64,000 bases of DNA, from NCBI RefSeq assembly GCF_042850985.1, contig NZ_AP031415.1, positions 1,612,001 to 1,676,000 of the forward strand, written 5' to 3'. Every line of letters starts with the position of its first letter. Positions within the stretch are counted from its first letter, which is position 1. Source of the stretch: Allocoprobacillus sp002160865 (GTDB taxonomy: Bacteria > Bacillota_I > Bacilli_A > Erysipelotrichales > Coprobacillaceae). The position numbers were made by a program, and so were the translations under genes. Under the pieces are notes generated by a model, which worked only from the letters and a program-made list of their open reading frames with translations, searched no databases and was not told the origin of the DNA. Of this stretch, positions 33,621-42,726 are shown one piece after another.

Positions 33621-34731
33621 GAAGCATTTCCTCCATATGTGTAAAAACACATTGTTTTAAATTTTCTTTTCCTTTCTGTAAAGCTTGAGCTAAGGGCATC
33701 GATGTTGGAGTAATAGACCATACATTTTCAAATCCCCATGATTGAAGGACATCTAAATCTTCAACACGTCCACAAAAAGCATAAACTTTTTTATGATATT
33801 TTTTAGCTATCTGTAAAACACCATAAGGCGTTTTTCCATATTGTGTCTGGTAATCCATTTTTCCTTCACCAACGATGACACAATCACATGATGCAATAGC
33901 ATCTTCCAGCCTAGAAATACGACTAACCACTTCAAAACCTCGTTCTAAATGTCCTCCACATAACAACAAAGCATATCCCAGTCCTCCGGCTGCTCCTGCA
34001 CCGGGAAATGACTGGTAGCTAGGTTGAGATATTTCTATAAGTTGAGCATATCTTTGCATAGCCTGATCAATGCTTTCACATTCATCAGGATGCAATCCTT
34101 TTTGTGGTCCATAGACATAAGTTGCTCCCTGTTTTCCACACAAAGGATTGGACACATCACATACACCTATCAATTCAACATCTTTTAATCGCTGATCCAA
34201 ACCACACCAATCAATATATTCAATATCTTTTAAACCTTTCATTGTTGGTATGACAGGCTGATGATGACAATCTAAAAATTGTACACCTAAAGCCATCAGC
34301 AATCCTATTCCTCCATCATTTGTTGCACTACCTCCTAAACAAATCATGATGCGTGACATCGATAAATCCAATGCTTTTAAAATTAATTCGCCCAACCCAT
34401 AAGTTGTTGTAAGATAAGGATTTTTATGTTGCTCATCCAGTAATTCTAAACCACATACCTTGGCACATTCAATAATGGCACAATCATTGATAATCGCTAT
34501 AGGTACAGAGCGTTTTTCAAAACAGACACCGGTCACTTCATACATCTTGATCTGTCCCGATAAACTGCTCATTAATGTTTCAAGCGTTCCCTCTCCTCCA
34601 TCAGCCATAGGCAGACACTGAGTGATAAAAGAGGCACCATAATCATGAATAGCCTCTTGAATTTGTAAACTGGCTTCGATAGCACTCATACTTTCTTTAA
34701 AAGAATCTGGAGCAATCACAAATTTCATCAT
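33610..34731 (-). CDS. glxK: Glycerate kinase (GlxK/GarK family)
   Basis: This 373-residue kinase phosphorylates D-glycerate. N-terminal IAPDSFKESMSA, the MADGGEGT loop, CLGGSATNDGG and the PGAGAAGGLGYAL segment are the family signatures. It sits between the P-type ATPase-like gene and an RluA-family gene; its ribosome site GGAGGTGAA lies directly behind the upstream terminator, so leftover transcription or a weak promoter in that region must drive it. No glycerate pathway partner is nearby. Confidence 0.94.
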   Translation of the reverse strand: MMKFVIAPDSFKESMSAIEASLQIQEAIHDYGASFITQCLPMADGGEGTLETLMSSLSGQIKMYEVTGVCFEKRSVPIAIINDCAIIECAKVCGLELLDEQHKNPYLTTTYGLGELILKALDLSMSRIMICLGGSATNDGGIGLLMALGVQFLDCHHQPVIPTMKGLKDIEYIDWCGLDQRLKDVELIGVCDVSNPLCGKQGATYVYGPQKGLHPDECESIDQAMQRYAQLIEISQPSYQSFPGAGAAGGLGYALLLCGGHLERGFEVVSRISRLEDAIASCDCVIVGEGKMDYQTQYGKTPYGVLQIAKKYHKKVYAFCGRVEDLDVLQSWGFENVWSITPTSMPLAQALQKGKENLKQCVFTHMEEMLHGI

Positions 34732-34740
34732 TTCACCTCC

Positions 34741-34766
34741 AAAAAAAGAGTAGACATGTCTACTCT
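34741..34766 (-). terminator. Intrinsic terminator after the P-type ATPase-like gene
   Basis: A perfect 20-bp palindrome, AGAGTAGACA/TGTCTACTCT, followed by seven T on the minus strand overlaps the end of the reading frame. Confidence 0.9.
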
Positions 34767-36714
34767 ATAAAATACATGTTGAATTACGCATAACAAAAGC
34801 TTTTAATAAAATCTCAATCAATACAATAGCCCATAAAGGGACAACCGTCCAGCTTAAGGCTGTAATAAGCATTGCGACTTTCACCACAACTGTCAAAATA
34901 TTATTTGCAACTGCAATAGTACGCATCTTTCTTGCGATTACAAATGTTTCATAAACCCTATTTAAATCAGCATCAATTAAAACAATATCACTATTTTCGA
35001 CAACTTTTGGATCAGCTAATCCACCACGAGAAATACCAACATAACTTTTCTGTAAAAGTTCAATATCTTTAAAAGTATCTCCAATATAAACAACAGGTGC
35101 TGTCATAGATTCCATTTTTTCTAATTTTTGAGCATTTGTTAAATCATTATAAATTTTATACTGATCATCTTCCAATGCCACAGGTCCATCATTATAAATG
35201 ACAAGTGTTCTTCCCATATGTGAAAGCTTCTTAAAAAGATTTAATTCCTCATTTGTGACTTCCACACCATCAAAACGATCATAAACAATCGTCTGTGTTG
35301 CATTAATAGAATCTAACCCCATTGATGATTCAACAATAATACCATTTTGAAAAGCTTTTGCAAAACCTGCCAGCATTCCTAAAGATGTTGCCTGATCACT
35401 TGATAAAGCTCCCGATATCACAAGGAAAACAGCTCCAACATGAATATAAGAACCATATTCTTCAAATTGAATGAGTGGCAAAACAATACCTAACAACAAT
35501 CCCAAAGCAACCATAACTGGAGTATAGAATTTTGCTAGTCGTTTTGTATATTTTTCAGTTTTTGATTCATAGACAGGAGCTACACTGGCAATATTCATTA
35601 AATTCATATAATTAGAACTTTCATAAGTTTCATCAACCTGTACATAAAGCTCACTTTCACCCACATTGACATCACCACTGCTGACATGACTGCCTTTTTT
35701 TACTACAACCGGTTCATATGTACTTGTATTTGAATAAGTACTGATGGCTGAAACACCTTTATCAATCGTTCCGGGAATAGACACTGTTTCACCCGGTTTT
35801 ACAATTAAAATATCACCAATTTCAACATCATATAATGAAACCTTTTCTGTTTGTCCATCTTGATAACGCATCCCAGTTTCCGGCATTTCTACAGCATTAT
35901 CAATCTTATGCAATGAACGTTCCAGAACTTTGTTTAAAAATGGCGTCGATAATTCATAGACAATTAAAGCCACACATGTTTCAATATATGCCCCAGAAAT
36001 AACACCAAAAATCATAGCGATAAAAACAAGTAATGATTCACTGAAAAACTTCTTAGATAAAAGATCTCCCCATCCTTTTTTGAGTAAAGGCATACCTAAT
36101 AAAATGACTGTGATTAACCATAAAATAGGTGTCATAATTGTATCATCTTTAGATGTAACTAATGCTAAAGCGACAACAACAAGCAAAATACCAATACGTA
36201 TATACATCTGAAGAAATTTCTGATTGAAAACATCCTGTGAACGGATAGGTCGGTGATGTTCAATAATCTCCACCGATGGATTAATCTTAAATAATTCTTT
36301 TCTTAACAGACTTAAAACATCTCTTTGACTAGATTTCAATAATAAAAGTTTATTTTGTCCATCATAATGCACATCATGATATCTACGATCTTTTTCAATT
36401 CTTTCAACCAGCACATAAATATCATCTTCTGTTAACATATTTTTAAACATGAAATAATATTGACGTTCTTTCTTTTTGGCAAAATCATATTCACGTTTTT
36501 TCCCATCAATCACTTCTTTTACAACAAAGTCTTTATTCACACTCTGGATTAAACTTAATAAAGCATCAATATCAAGACAATGAAAAACAATACTATCTTT
36601 ATCGACTTTAATATGCGAAACTTGTTCTTTTTCATTGAGTTTTAAACTTAAATGATTTAATTCTTCAACGGATTGAATATTTGAAATTTCAAAAGTCTTT
36701 TTTGACAAAGTCAT
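34765..36714 (-). CDS. Degenerate P-type ATPase homologue (probable pseudoenzyme)
   Basis: This membrane protein of about 649 residues has the P1B layout: two ferredoxin-like N-terminal domains without CxxC (about 1-150), membrane helices from about residue 170, an actuator-like region (VEIGDILIVKPGETVSIPG), two more helices and a C-terminal HAD remnant plus two helices. The catalytic motifs are altered: the CPC region reads SGALSSDQATSLGM, DKTGT reads YDRFDGVEVT, TGES is replaced by TSTYEP, and GDGxND reads GDTFKDIEL. The ATP-binding domain is nearly absent, with only about 80 residues between the two HAD motifs. It is intact, uninterrupted and well promoted, so it is probably a conserved pseudoenzyme and not a decaying gene. 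The start may be ATG 36714 or TTG 36708. Confidence 0.82.
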   Translation of the reverse strand: MTLSKKTFEISNIQSVEELNHLSLKLNEKEQVSHIKVDKDSIVFHCLDIDALLSLIQSVNKDFVVKEVIDGKKREYDFAKKKERQYYFMFKNMLTEDDIYVLVERIEKDRRYHDVHYDGQNKLLLLKSSQRDVLSLLRKELFKINPSVEIIEHHRPIRSQDVFNQKFLQMYIRIGILLVVVALALVTSKDDTIMTPILWLITVILLGMPLLKKGWGDLLSKKFFSESLLVFIAMIFGVISGAYIETCVALIVYELSTPFLNKVLERSLHKIDNAVEMPETGMRYQDGQTEKVSLYDVEIGDILIVKPGETVSIPGTIDKGVSAISTYSNTSTYEPVVVKKGSHVSSGDVNVGESELYVQVDETYESSNYMNLMNIASVAPVYESKTEKYTKRLAKFYTPVMVALGLLLGIVLPLIQFEEYGSYIHVGAVFLVISGALSSDQATSLGMLAGFAKAFQNGIIVESSMGLDSINATQTIVYDRFDGVEVTNEELNLFKKLSHMGRTLVIYNDGPVALEDDQYKIYNDLTNAQKLEKMESMTAPVVYIGDTFKDIELLQKSYVGISRGGLADPKVVENSDIVLIDADLNRVYETFVIARKMRTIAVANNILTVVVKVAMLITALSWTVVPLWAIVLIEILLKAFVMRNSTCIL

Positions 36715-36729
36715 CACCCTTTCTACGAC

Positions 36730-36757
36730 ATCATAACATATTTTTCATAAAAAACAA
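36730..36757 (-). promoter_or_regulatory. Promoter of the P-type ATPase-like gene
   Basis: TTGTTT (36752-36757) and TATGAT (36730-36735) are 16 bp apart on the minus strand, with TGT before the -10. Confidence 0.6.
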
Positions 36758-36764
36758 AGAAACA

Positions 36765-37007
36765 TCACAATTTCTCATCAGATGATTTATATTTGACAAA
36801 ACGAAAATATTCCTTAAATTCTGTTTCACTGCAACTTAAAGAAAATTCTTCCCCATAAATCTTATAAAAAGAAACCTCCTTGTCACCTGTACGAACCATA
36901 CATGCATAAATCTGGTTGTGATGAAAAATCGTCAATTCTTCTTTGCCTATTTGCATACGCATATCTTGAATACATCGACAATAACAACGCTTTCCTTCAT
37001 TAGCCAC
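36765..37007 (-). CDS. Small Cys-rich hypothetical protein
   Basis: This is an 80-residue protein with an N-terminal RCYCRCIQDM cluster and further Cys residues near residues 35 and 55 (IYACMVR, LSCSETEF). The N-terminal cysteines could bind a metal. No family is recognised. The start is probably the GTG at 37007, 8 nt after AAGGAGG; an earlier GTG at 37016 touches the ribosome site and is unlikely. It lies between the prfC terminator and the P-type ATPase-like gene on the same strand, and an extended -10 (TGATAGAAT, around 37029-37034) lies upstream. Confidence 0.6.
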   Translation of the reverse strand: MANEGKRCYCRCIQDMRMQIGKEELTIFHHNQIYACMVRTGDKEVSFYKIYGEEFSLSCSETEFKEYFRFVKYKSSDEKL

Positions 37008-37051
37008 AGGTGACACCTCCTTAAATGTATTCTATCACTTTTTAAATAGCT

Positions 37052-37084
37052 AAAAAAGAAAAATGATACTCGAGGAGTATCATT
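37052..37084 (-). terminator. Intrinsic terminator after prfC
   Basis: A 10-bp stem (AATGATACTC/GAGTATCATT) with a three-base loop and a T-rich tract on the minus strand. Confidence 0.9.
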
Positions 37085-38672
37085 AATTCTGTGAAAATTC
37101 AGCTAAAACAAGATCAGGATTTTTATCAGTTGCCCAACGAACACCCCATTCATTAGAAAACAATAAAAGATATTGTCCTTTTAAATCTTGTACTTTTTTT
37201 GTATCTGAAGAAAGATTTAACTTTTTAAAATCAACATCTTTATTTTTAATCCAGCGAATATATTGATAAGGCAGTGGTGTACTAATAATATCCACATTAT
37301 ATTCATTCTTTAAACGATATGATAAAACTTCAAATTGTAAAACACCAACAACGCCTACAATGATTTCTTCCATACCGCCACCTAGTTCAGTAAAAATCTG
37401 AATGGCTCCTTCTTGAGCAATCTGTTCAACACCCTTAACAAACTGTTTACGTTTCATCGTATCTTTATTACGAATCATTGAAAAATGTTCTGGGGCAAAT
37501 GTCGGTATACCTTCATAGGCAAATTTATTTTTTGCTGGACATAAAGTATCACCAATTGAAAAGATACCCGGATCAAAAACACCAATAATATCACCCGAAT
37601 AAGCTTCTTCTACTTCTTCTCGGTTTTCTGCCATTAATTGCTTAGATTGATTCAGTTTGATTTTTTTATTCCCTTGATAATGGAAAACTTCCATACCTTT
37701 TGTAAACTTTCCTGAACAAATACGCATAAAAGCCATACGGTCACGATGTGCCTTATTCATATTCGCTTGAATCTTAAAAACAAAGGCACTAAAATCTTCT
37801 GAAAACGGATCAATTTCGCCAATATTACTCATACGAGGTAATGGTGATGTTGTCATTTCTAAAAAGTGTTTTAAGAAAGGTTCTACTCCAAAATTTGTTA
37901 AGGCCGAACCAAAACATACAGGTGATAATTCACCATGTCGCACACGTTCAAGATCAAATTGAGCACCTGCACCATCCAACAATTCAATATCATCTTGTAA
38001 TTGTTGATATAATGTTTCTCCTAGCTGTTCTTTTAAAGATTCATCTTGAACATCACATATTTCAACATCAACTTCTTTTTTACCACCTTGTACAGGAATA
38101 AAACGAATGACTTCATTGTTTTGGCGTTCATAGACACCTTTAAATTCCTTACCACAACCAATTGGCCAGTTAATGGCACATGTTTCCACACCTAATTCTC
38201 TTTCAATTTCTTCCATTAACTCATAGGGGTCTTTCGCTTCTCGATCCATTTTATTAATAAATGTAAAAATAGGAATATGTCGCATGGCACAAACCTTAAA
38301 TAATTTACGTGTCTGATCTTCGACCCCTTTAGAACCATCTATGACCATGACTGCACTATCTGCTGCCATTAACGTACGATAAGTATCTTCAGAGAAATCC
38401 TGATGTCCCGGTGTATCCAAGATATTAATACAGAACCCATCATAATTAAATTGTAAAACAGAGGATGTAACAGAAATCCCTCTTTGTTTTTCAATTTCCA
38501 TCCAGTCACTCACCGCATGTTTAGATTGTTTTTTCCCTTTGACCATTCCGGCTTCTTGAATCGCACCACCATAAAGAAGGAATTTTTCTGTTAAAGTTGT
38601 TTTTCCCGCATCTGGATGCGATATAATCGCAAAAGTTCTACGCTTTTGTACTTCTTCTTTCAATTCTGACAT
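37083..38672 (-). CDS. prfC: Peptide chain release factor 3
   Basis: RF3 is a GTPase that removes RF1/RF2 from the ribosome after termination. The 529 residues include the G-domain motifs SHPDAGKTT, DTPGHQDFSEDT and NKMDRE, and the elongation-factor-like domains II and III. Residues after about 390 (RNKDTMKRKQFVKGVEQIAQEG) match RF3 rather than EF-G. The ATG at 38672 is preceded by AGGAGG with 6 nt spacing; an ATG 5 codons upstream is less likely. RF3 is missing from many Firmicutes such as Bacillus subtilis, so its presence is a mild lineage marker. Confidence 0.95.
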   Translation of the reverse strand: MSELKEEVQKRRTFAIISHPDAGKTTLTEKFLLYGGAIQEAGMVKGKKQSKHAVSDWMEIEKQRGISVTSSVLQFNYDGFCINILDTPGHQDFSEDTYRTLMAADSAVMVIDGSKGVEDQTRKLFKVCAMRHIPIFTFINKMDREAKDPYELMEEIERELGVETCAINWPIGCGKEFKGVYERQNNEVIRFIPVQGGKKEVDVEICDVQDESLKEQLGETLYQQLQDDIELLDGAGAQFDLERVRHGELSPVCFGSALTNFGVEPFLKHFLEMTTSPLPRMSNIGEIDPFSEDFSAFVFKIQANMNKAHRDRMAFMRICSGKFTKGMEVFHYQGNKKIKLNQSKQLMAENREEVEEAYSGDIIGVFDPGIFSIGDTLCPAKNKFAYEGIPTFAPEHFSMIRNKDTMKRKQFVKGVEQIAQEGAIQIFTELGGGMEEIIVGVVGVLQFEVLSYRLKNEYNVDIISTPLPYQYIRWIKNKDVDFKKLNLSSDTKKVQDLKGQYLLLFSNEWGVRWATDKNPDLVLAEFSQN

Positions 38673-38732
38673 GACAATCCTCCTCACATCTCCAAGAAAA
38701 CATATTAAAGAAATTCTGGATATTTGTCAATT

Positions 38733-39950
38733 TTAAAATGCAAAGTTCCCATTTTTAAAAACAGTCAATGTTGATCCATCTTCTAATGTCGCTTCAATAG
38801 ATAAATCTTTTGTCCCAATCATAAAATCAACATGAGTCAATGAATCATTAATACCATGTTGATATAGTTCTTCTTTATTCATGGTTAAACCATTATGAAT
38901 ACATTCACCAAATCCTTTACCAATAGCCAAATGACAAGAAGCATTTTCATCAAATAATGTATTATAGAAAATCAGATTTAATTGACGAATAGGAGAATCA
39001 TAAGGTACTAAAGCCACTTCACCTAAATAATGACTTCCTTCATCTGTTTCAATAATGCTTTTTAAAACATCTTCTCCTACTTTAGCATGATAATCTACAA
39101 TACGTCCATTTTCAAAAGTCAAAGAAAATTCATCAACAATATGTCCTTGATAGTGTAAAGGTAATGAACTATAAACGACACCATTGACATTATGAAAATC
39201 TGGTGACGTAAAAATTTCTTCAGTAGGGATATTAGGGAAAGAATAAATACCATCAGTGGTATAACTTCCTCCTCCAGCAAATAAATATTGAGGATTCATA
39301 CCTATAGTTAAATCTGTTCCAAGACTATTAGAATAATGTAAGGATTTGATTTTCTTTTCATTTAAAATACGAACACGTCTTTCAAATGAACGACGATGTT
39401 CTTCCCATGCTTCAATAGGATTTTCCTGATCACAGCGTGTGACTTTAAAAATAGCCTTCCATAAAGCCTCAACAGCCTCACTATCACTCATTTCTGGAAA
39501 GACCTTATTCGCCCATCCAACACTTGGTGCACCTACAATACACCAGCGATTAATCCCTAAATCCAATGCATCATAAAAAGGCTGACAAGCCTGTCTGACA
39601 GCTTTACTCCAAGTTTGTATTTTTAAAGGGTCAATATTCTTTAAATTTTCTGGATCTTCAGATTCAATTGAAATCAACGCCACATGTCTTGCAGCATATT
39701 CATTTCTCAACTCTTTAATATATGATGGAACTGCTTCAAAATGTTTTTGATCACAGTTTTCATATCTTAAACGTGTCACCACTTCATCACGATAGTTCAC
39801 AATGACATCTTTAGCTCCCACTTCATACGCCTGTTTTGTTAATAATCGGACCAAGGGATAACTATCGATAGAAGCTTCAATTAACAGTTCCTGTCCTTTT
39901 TGTAAATTGACACCCTGCTTAATAATTAATTCAGCATATTTTTCTAACAT
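38733..39950 (-). CDS. M29-family aminopeptidase (AmpS-like)
   Basis: This 405-residue metal-dependent aminopeptidase of family M29 has N-terminal KYAELIIKQGVNLQKGQELLIEA (in part), the metal-ligand segments EIFTSPDF, VDEFSLTFENG and DEGSHYLGEVALVP, and C-terminal THVDFMIGT. It trims N-terminal residues from peptides in the cytoplasm. It appears monocistronic and divergent from the cold-shock gene. Confidence 0.93.
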   Translation of the reverse strand: MLEKYAELIIKQGVNLQKGQELLIEASIDSYPLVRLLTKQAYEVGAKDVIVNYRDEVVTRLRYENCDQKHFEAVPSYIKELRNEYAARHVALISIESEDPENLKNIDPLKIQTWSKAVRQACQPFYDALDLGINRWCIVGAPSVGWANKVFPEMSDSEAVEALWKAIFKVTRCDQENPIEAWEEHRRSFERRVRILNEKKIKSLHYSNSLGTDLTIGMNPQYLFAGGGSYTTDGIYSFPNIPTEEIFTSPDFHNVNGVVYSSLPLHYQGHIVDEFSLTFENGRIVDYHAKVGEDVLKSIIETDEGSHYLGEVALVPYDSPIRQLNLIFYNTLFDENASCHLAIGKGFGECIHNGLTMNKEELYQHGINDSLTHVDFMIGTKDLSIEATLEDGSTLTVFKNGNFAF

Positions 39951-40006
39951 CTTTTAACCACCTCTAATCAAATGATACCCTATTTTACTCTATTGTCAAC
40001 AAGAAC

Positions 40007-40035
40007 TTGTACCACAATCAAGTCTATGTTATAAT
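40007..40035 (+). promoter_or_regulatory. Cold-shock gene promoter
   Basis: TTGTAC (40007-40012) and TATAAT (40030-40035) are 17 bp apart. The leader that follows is about 120 nt long. Confidence 0.75.
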
Positions 40036-40114
40036 AAAAAAGCAAAGGAACATAGCACGTATTTTTAAAAGTATTAGTTATTCTTCAAAGCAAAGATTTA
40101 TTAGTCGTTTAAAA

Positions 40115-40159
40115 ATGAAGTACTGGTTTTTTGCGAAATCTTTTAAGGAGGTACTTCAT
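40115..40159 (+). promoter_or_regulatory. Leader hairpin enclosing the csp ribosome site
   Basis: A perfect 9-bp stem, ATGAAGTAC (40115-40123) with GTACTTCAT (40151-40159), closes a 27-nt loop containing the AAGGAGG (40145-40151). The stem ends 2 nt before the start codon, so it may tune ribosome access with temperature. Confidence 0.65.
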
Positions 40160-40161
40160 AC

Positions 40162-40371
40162 ATGAGTACAGGTAAAGTGAAATGGTTTAAATCTGATAAG
40201 GGTTATGGTTTTATTACAATGGAAGGGCATGACAAAGATATCTTTGTTCATTTCTCATCTATTAACGCTGAAGGATTTAAAACTTTACAGGAAGGTCAAA
40301 CTGTTGAATTTGATATTGTTGAAGGAGATAGAGGACCTCAAGCTACTAATGTAACAGTTATTAGTGATTAA
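40162..40371 (+). CDS. Cold-shock protein (CspA/CspB family)
   Basis: This is a 69-residue single cold-shock domain RNA chaperone. RNP1 KGYGFITM and RNP2 DIFVHFSSI are intact, and the length is standard. The N-terminus STGKVKWFKSDKGYGF is highly typical. It has its own promoter, a long structured leader and a strong terminator, as is usual for csp genes. Confidence 0.97.
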   Translation: MSTGKVKWFKSDKGYGFITMEGHDKDIFVHFSSINAEGFKTLQEGQTVEFDIVEGDRGPQATNVTVISD

Positions 40372-40376
40372 ACCAT

Positions 40377-40407
40377 ATAAAAAGCACATCTGAGGGTGTG
40401 CTTTTTA
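40377..40407. terminator. Bidirectional terminator between csp and the YbaN-family gene
   Basis: A-tract, stem AAAGCACA/TGTGCTTT extended by a G-T pair, and T-tract serve both strands. Confidence 0.85.
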
Positions 40408-40779
40408 TATTTCATGAGATATTTTAATCGTTTCAATTTTAAAGAGAAAATAATAATATTTAAAACAATATAAACTGACAATAAAGATTTTTAAAAATAA
40501 ATTTTCTGTTAAAAACAAAGGAAATGCTAACATCAGACTGGCAAAACTTAAAATACAGATTTTTGTTTTTAAAGTCATTGCACGTCTTTTGACAAATGAA
40601 TCAAGATGCTTTTGATATAACTTTGATGATACAAACCAATGATACATACGATGAGAACTACGAGCAAAACAGAATCCTGCTAACAATAAAAAGGGAGTCG
40701 TAGGTAAAATAGGTAAGAGAATACCTACACACCCTAAGCCTAAACTGATGATACCAATAAGTAAATATATATAACGCAT
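40405..40779 (-). CDS. YbaN-family (DUF454) membrane protein
   Basis: This is a 124-residue inner membrane protein with about four hydrophobic segments. The DUF454 signature GCVGILLPILPTTPFLLLAGFCFARSS (quoted in part: GILLPILPTTPFLLLA) is at residues about 18-45. Its function is unknown; E. coli YbaN is in the same family. It is the last gene of a four-gene unit with CydDC-like ABC exporter genes and a YgbA-family gene, separated by 10 bp from the latter. Confidence 0.87.
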   Translation of the reverse strand: MRYIYLLIGIISLGLGCVGILLPILPTTPFLLLAGFCFARSSHRMYHWFVSSKLYQKHLDSFVKRRAMTLKTKICILSFASLMLAFPLFLTENLFLKIFIVSLYCFKYYYFLFKIETIKISHEI

Positions 40780-40789
40780 ACGTTTCCTC

Positions 40790-41077
40790 CTAAATTTTCA
40801 AAGCATGACGTAAAGCCAATAGAGGATGATAAAAAATCATTCTCGGTCCACTATAACGCATAACTTTTTTGATTTGCTTTTGCATATTCTTTTCATAACA
40901 ATGAATATGACATTGACTACAAAATGTTTTGTCTTTCATCATGGGACATTTTTCAATACGCTTCAAAGCATAATTGACTAAAGTCTTTTCATCTATATCA
41001 TCATGATGTAAACAATATAAATGAATCATCAAAGCCACAACTTTCATTTCTCTTTGTCGTTTCTTTTCAATATTCAT
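40790..41077 (-). CDS. YgbA-family ('nitrous oxide-stimulated promoter') small protein
   Basis: This 95-residue protein has a Cys/His-rich core, CPMMKDKTFCSQCHIHCYEK, and the family ending VMRYSGPRMIFYHPLLALRH. The conserved cysteines suggest a metal or cluster site. E. coli YgbA is induced by nitric oxide through NsrR, but its activity is unknown. Its start overlaps the stop of the CydC-like gene by one base, so it is firmly part of the exporter operon. Confidence 0.88.
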   Translation of the reverse strand: MNIEKKRQREMKVVALMIHLYCLHHDDIDEKTLVNYALKRIEKCPMMKDKTFCSQCHIHCYEKNMQKQIKKVMRYSGPRMIFYHPLLALRHALKI

Positions 41078-42726
41078 TAGCTGACCCTGCCCTGATCCAT
41101 TTTGATTGTTTGATTAACAATTTTCATTGTCGATTCACGATGAGAAACAAGAATAATGGTTCTCTCTTTTTCATTTTGTAATGCTTTTAAAATAATCCCT
41201 TCATTTAAAACATCTAAATTACTTGTTGGTTCATCCAATAAAATACATTCTGCCTGGCTAAGAAATGCTCTTGCAAGTGAAATTCTTTGTCTTTCTCCTC
41301 CTGATAATGATGACCCCAGTTCACTGACAGGTGTCTGATAACCCTCAGGTAAGGACATAATCCAATCATGCAGACTGGCTTTTTGACAGGCTGCTTGAAT
41401 CTCATCACTTGTGGCATCCAATTTTGCGATTTTAATATTATTTTCAATCGAATCATGGAATAACACAGTTTCCTGTGTCACATAAGCAAACATATGACGC
41501 ATATTAGATGTATTGATATTTGTTAAAGGTGTTTGACCTATTTGGATCACACCACGAAGAGGATCATAGAAACGCATAAGCAACTTTAATAAAGTCGATT
41601 TCCCACTACCACTCTTTCCAATAATACCTGTCACTTTTCCTTTATCAAAATGAAGATGAAGATTCTGTAAAATAGGATCATCTTGTTGATAAGCAAAGGT
41701 TACATTATCCACATGAATATCATCAAATGATATATGGGGTTGTCCCGTCACTTCACAGATAGCTTCCTTTTCTTCTAAAATGGCCATGACACGACGACCA
41801 CTGCTTAATGTAGAAAGTAAATTATTTGCCAGATTAGACAAGGCCATCACTGGTCCAAAGCTTGAAAGCATCAGTACCACTGCCGTTATAACATGATAAA
41901 CATTGACTTGATTTTGTAAATAGAAAATATACATCACGATAAACATAACGAAAGCAAAGATAGATATCAGCAATTGTGAACATACAATTTGCGTAGCTTC
42001 AATATTTTTCATCTGTCCTTGCATATCCTCAATACAATCACTACGCTCATTCATCTGTTCAAGACGTTTGTTACCAGCATGATATTGTAAAAGTGTTGAT
42101 AAACCACGATAGCTTTCTAATAGGAAACTGCTCATATTGCCAATTTCATCACGATTCTTTTGCCCTATCTCCTGCCCTCTGTGATTGACATAAAAGGGAA
42201 TCACAATAGCCATCATCAAATAAGCAATCAAAGCAATCATCATAGCGAATATATGTATATGAGCAAAAAATTTCAATAAAATCAAAGATGTGAAAAAAGC
42301 AATCAAAACTGGTGAAATCGTATGAGCATAGAAAACTTCAAGTAACTCAATATCATTGGTAATAATAGAAATTAAGTTGCCTTTGTCTTTACCATCCAAT
42401 TTGGCTGGTGCCAGACATCTTAATGCCGTGTATACATGATCACGTATAATCGCTAGAAGTTTAAACGCAATATAGTGATTCAATGCCTGTTCACCATAAT
42501 GAAGTACACCTCTTAGTATTGCCAAACATAGCAAAATACCTAAAACCCATGAAAGAGGAAAGTGTGCATACATCCCCGTTGTCTGTAAAATAGCCATCAC
42601 CGCTATAACGGGAATGCCAATCGCACAAAGAAAACCTAAAACACCTAACAAAACAGCTCCTAACATTGGAAGGGTTAATGGTTTGACAAGTTTTAACATT
42701 TTCCATATCAATTGTACATTATTCAT
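41077..42726 (-). CDS. CydC-like ABC exporter half (thiol-type)
   Basis: This 549-residue fused membrane/ATPase half-exporter has six membrane helices in the first about 300 residues, then Walker A GKSGSGKSTLL, signature LSGGERQRISLARAFL and LLDEPTSNLD. It pairs with the protein encoded just upstream (8-bp overlap), forming a heterodimer like CydDC, which exports cysteine and glutathione in E. coli and supports cytochrome bd assembly. No cydAB genes are in the window. The ygbA gene follows with a one-base overlap. Confidence 0.85.
   Translation of the reverse strand: MNNVQLIWKMLKLVKPLTLPMLGAVLLGVLGFLCAIGIPVIAVMAILQTTGMYAHFPLSWVLGILLCLAILRGVLHYGEQALNHYIAFKLLAIIRDHVYTALRCLAPAKLDGKDKGNLISIITNDIELLEVFYAHTISPVLIAFFTSLILLKFFAHIHIFAMMIALIAYLMMAIVIPFYVNHRGQEIGQKNRDEIGNMSSFLLESYRGLSTLLQYHAGNKRLEQMNERSDCIEDMQGQMKNIEATQIVCSQLLISIFAFVMFIVMYIFYLQNQVNVYHVITAVVLMLSSFGPVMALSNLANNLLSTLSSGRRVMAILEEKEAICEVTGQPHISFDDIHVDNVTFAYQQDDPILQNLHLHFDKGKVTGIIGKSGSGKSTLLKLLMRFYDPLRGVIQIGQTPLTNINTSNMRHMFAYVTQETVLFHDSIENNIKIAKLDATSDEIQAACQKASLHDWIMSLPEGYQTPVSELGSSLSGGERQRISLARAFLSQAECILLDEPTSNLDVLNEGIILKALQNEKERTIILVSHRESTMKIVNQTIKMDQGRVS

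Noticed and set aside
41214..41456. Second frame inside the CydC-like ATPase
   Set aside because: Same-strand alternative frame overlapping the ATPase motifs, with no ribosome site; it is a shadow.
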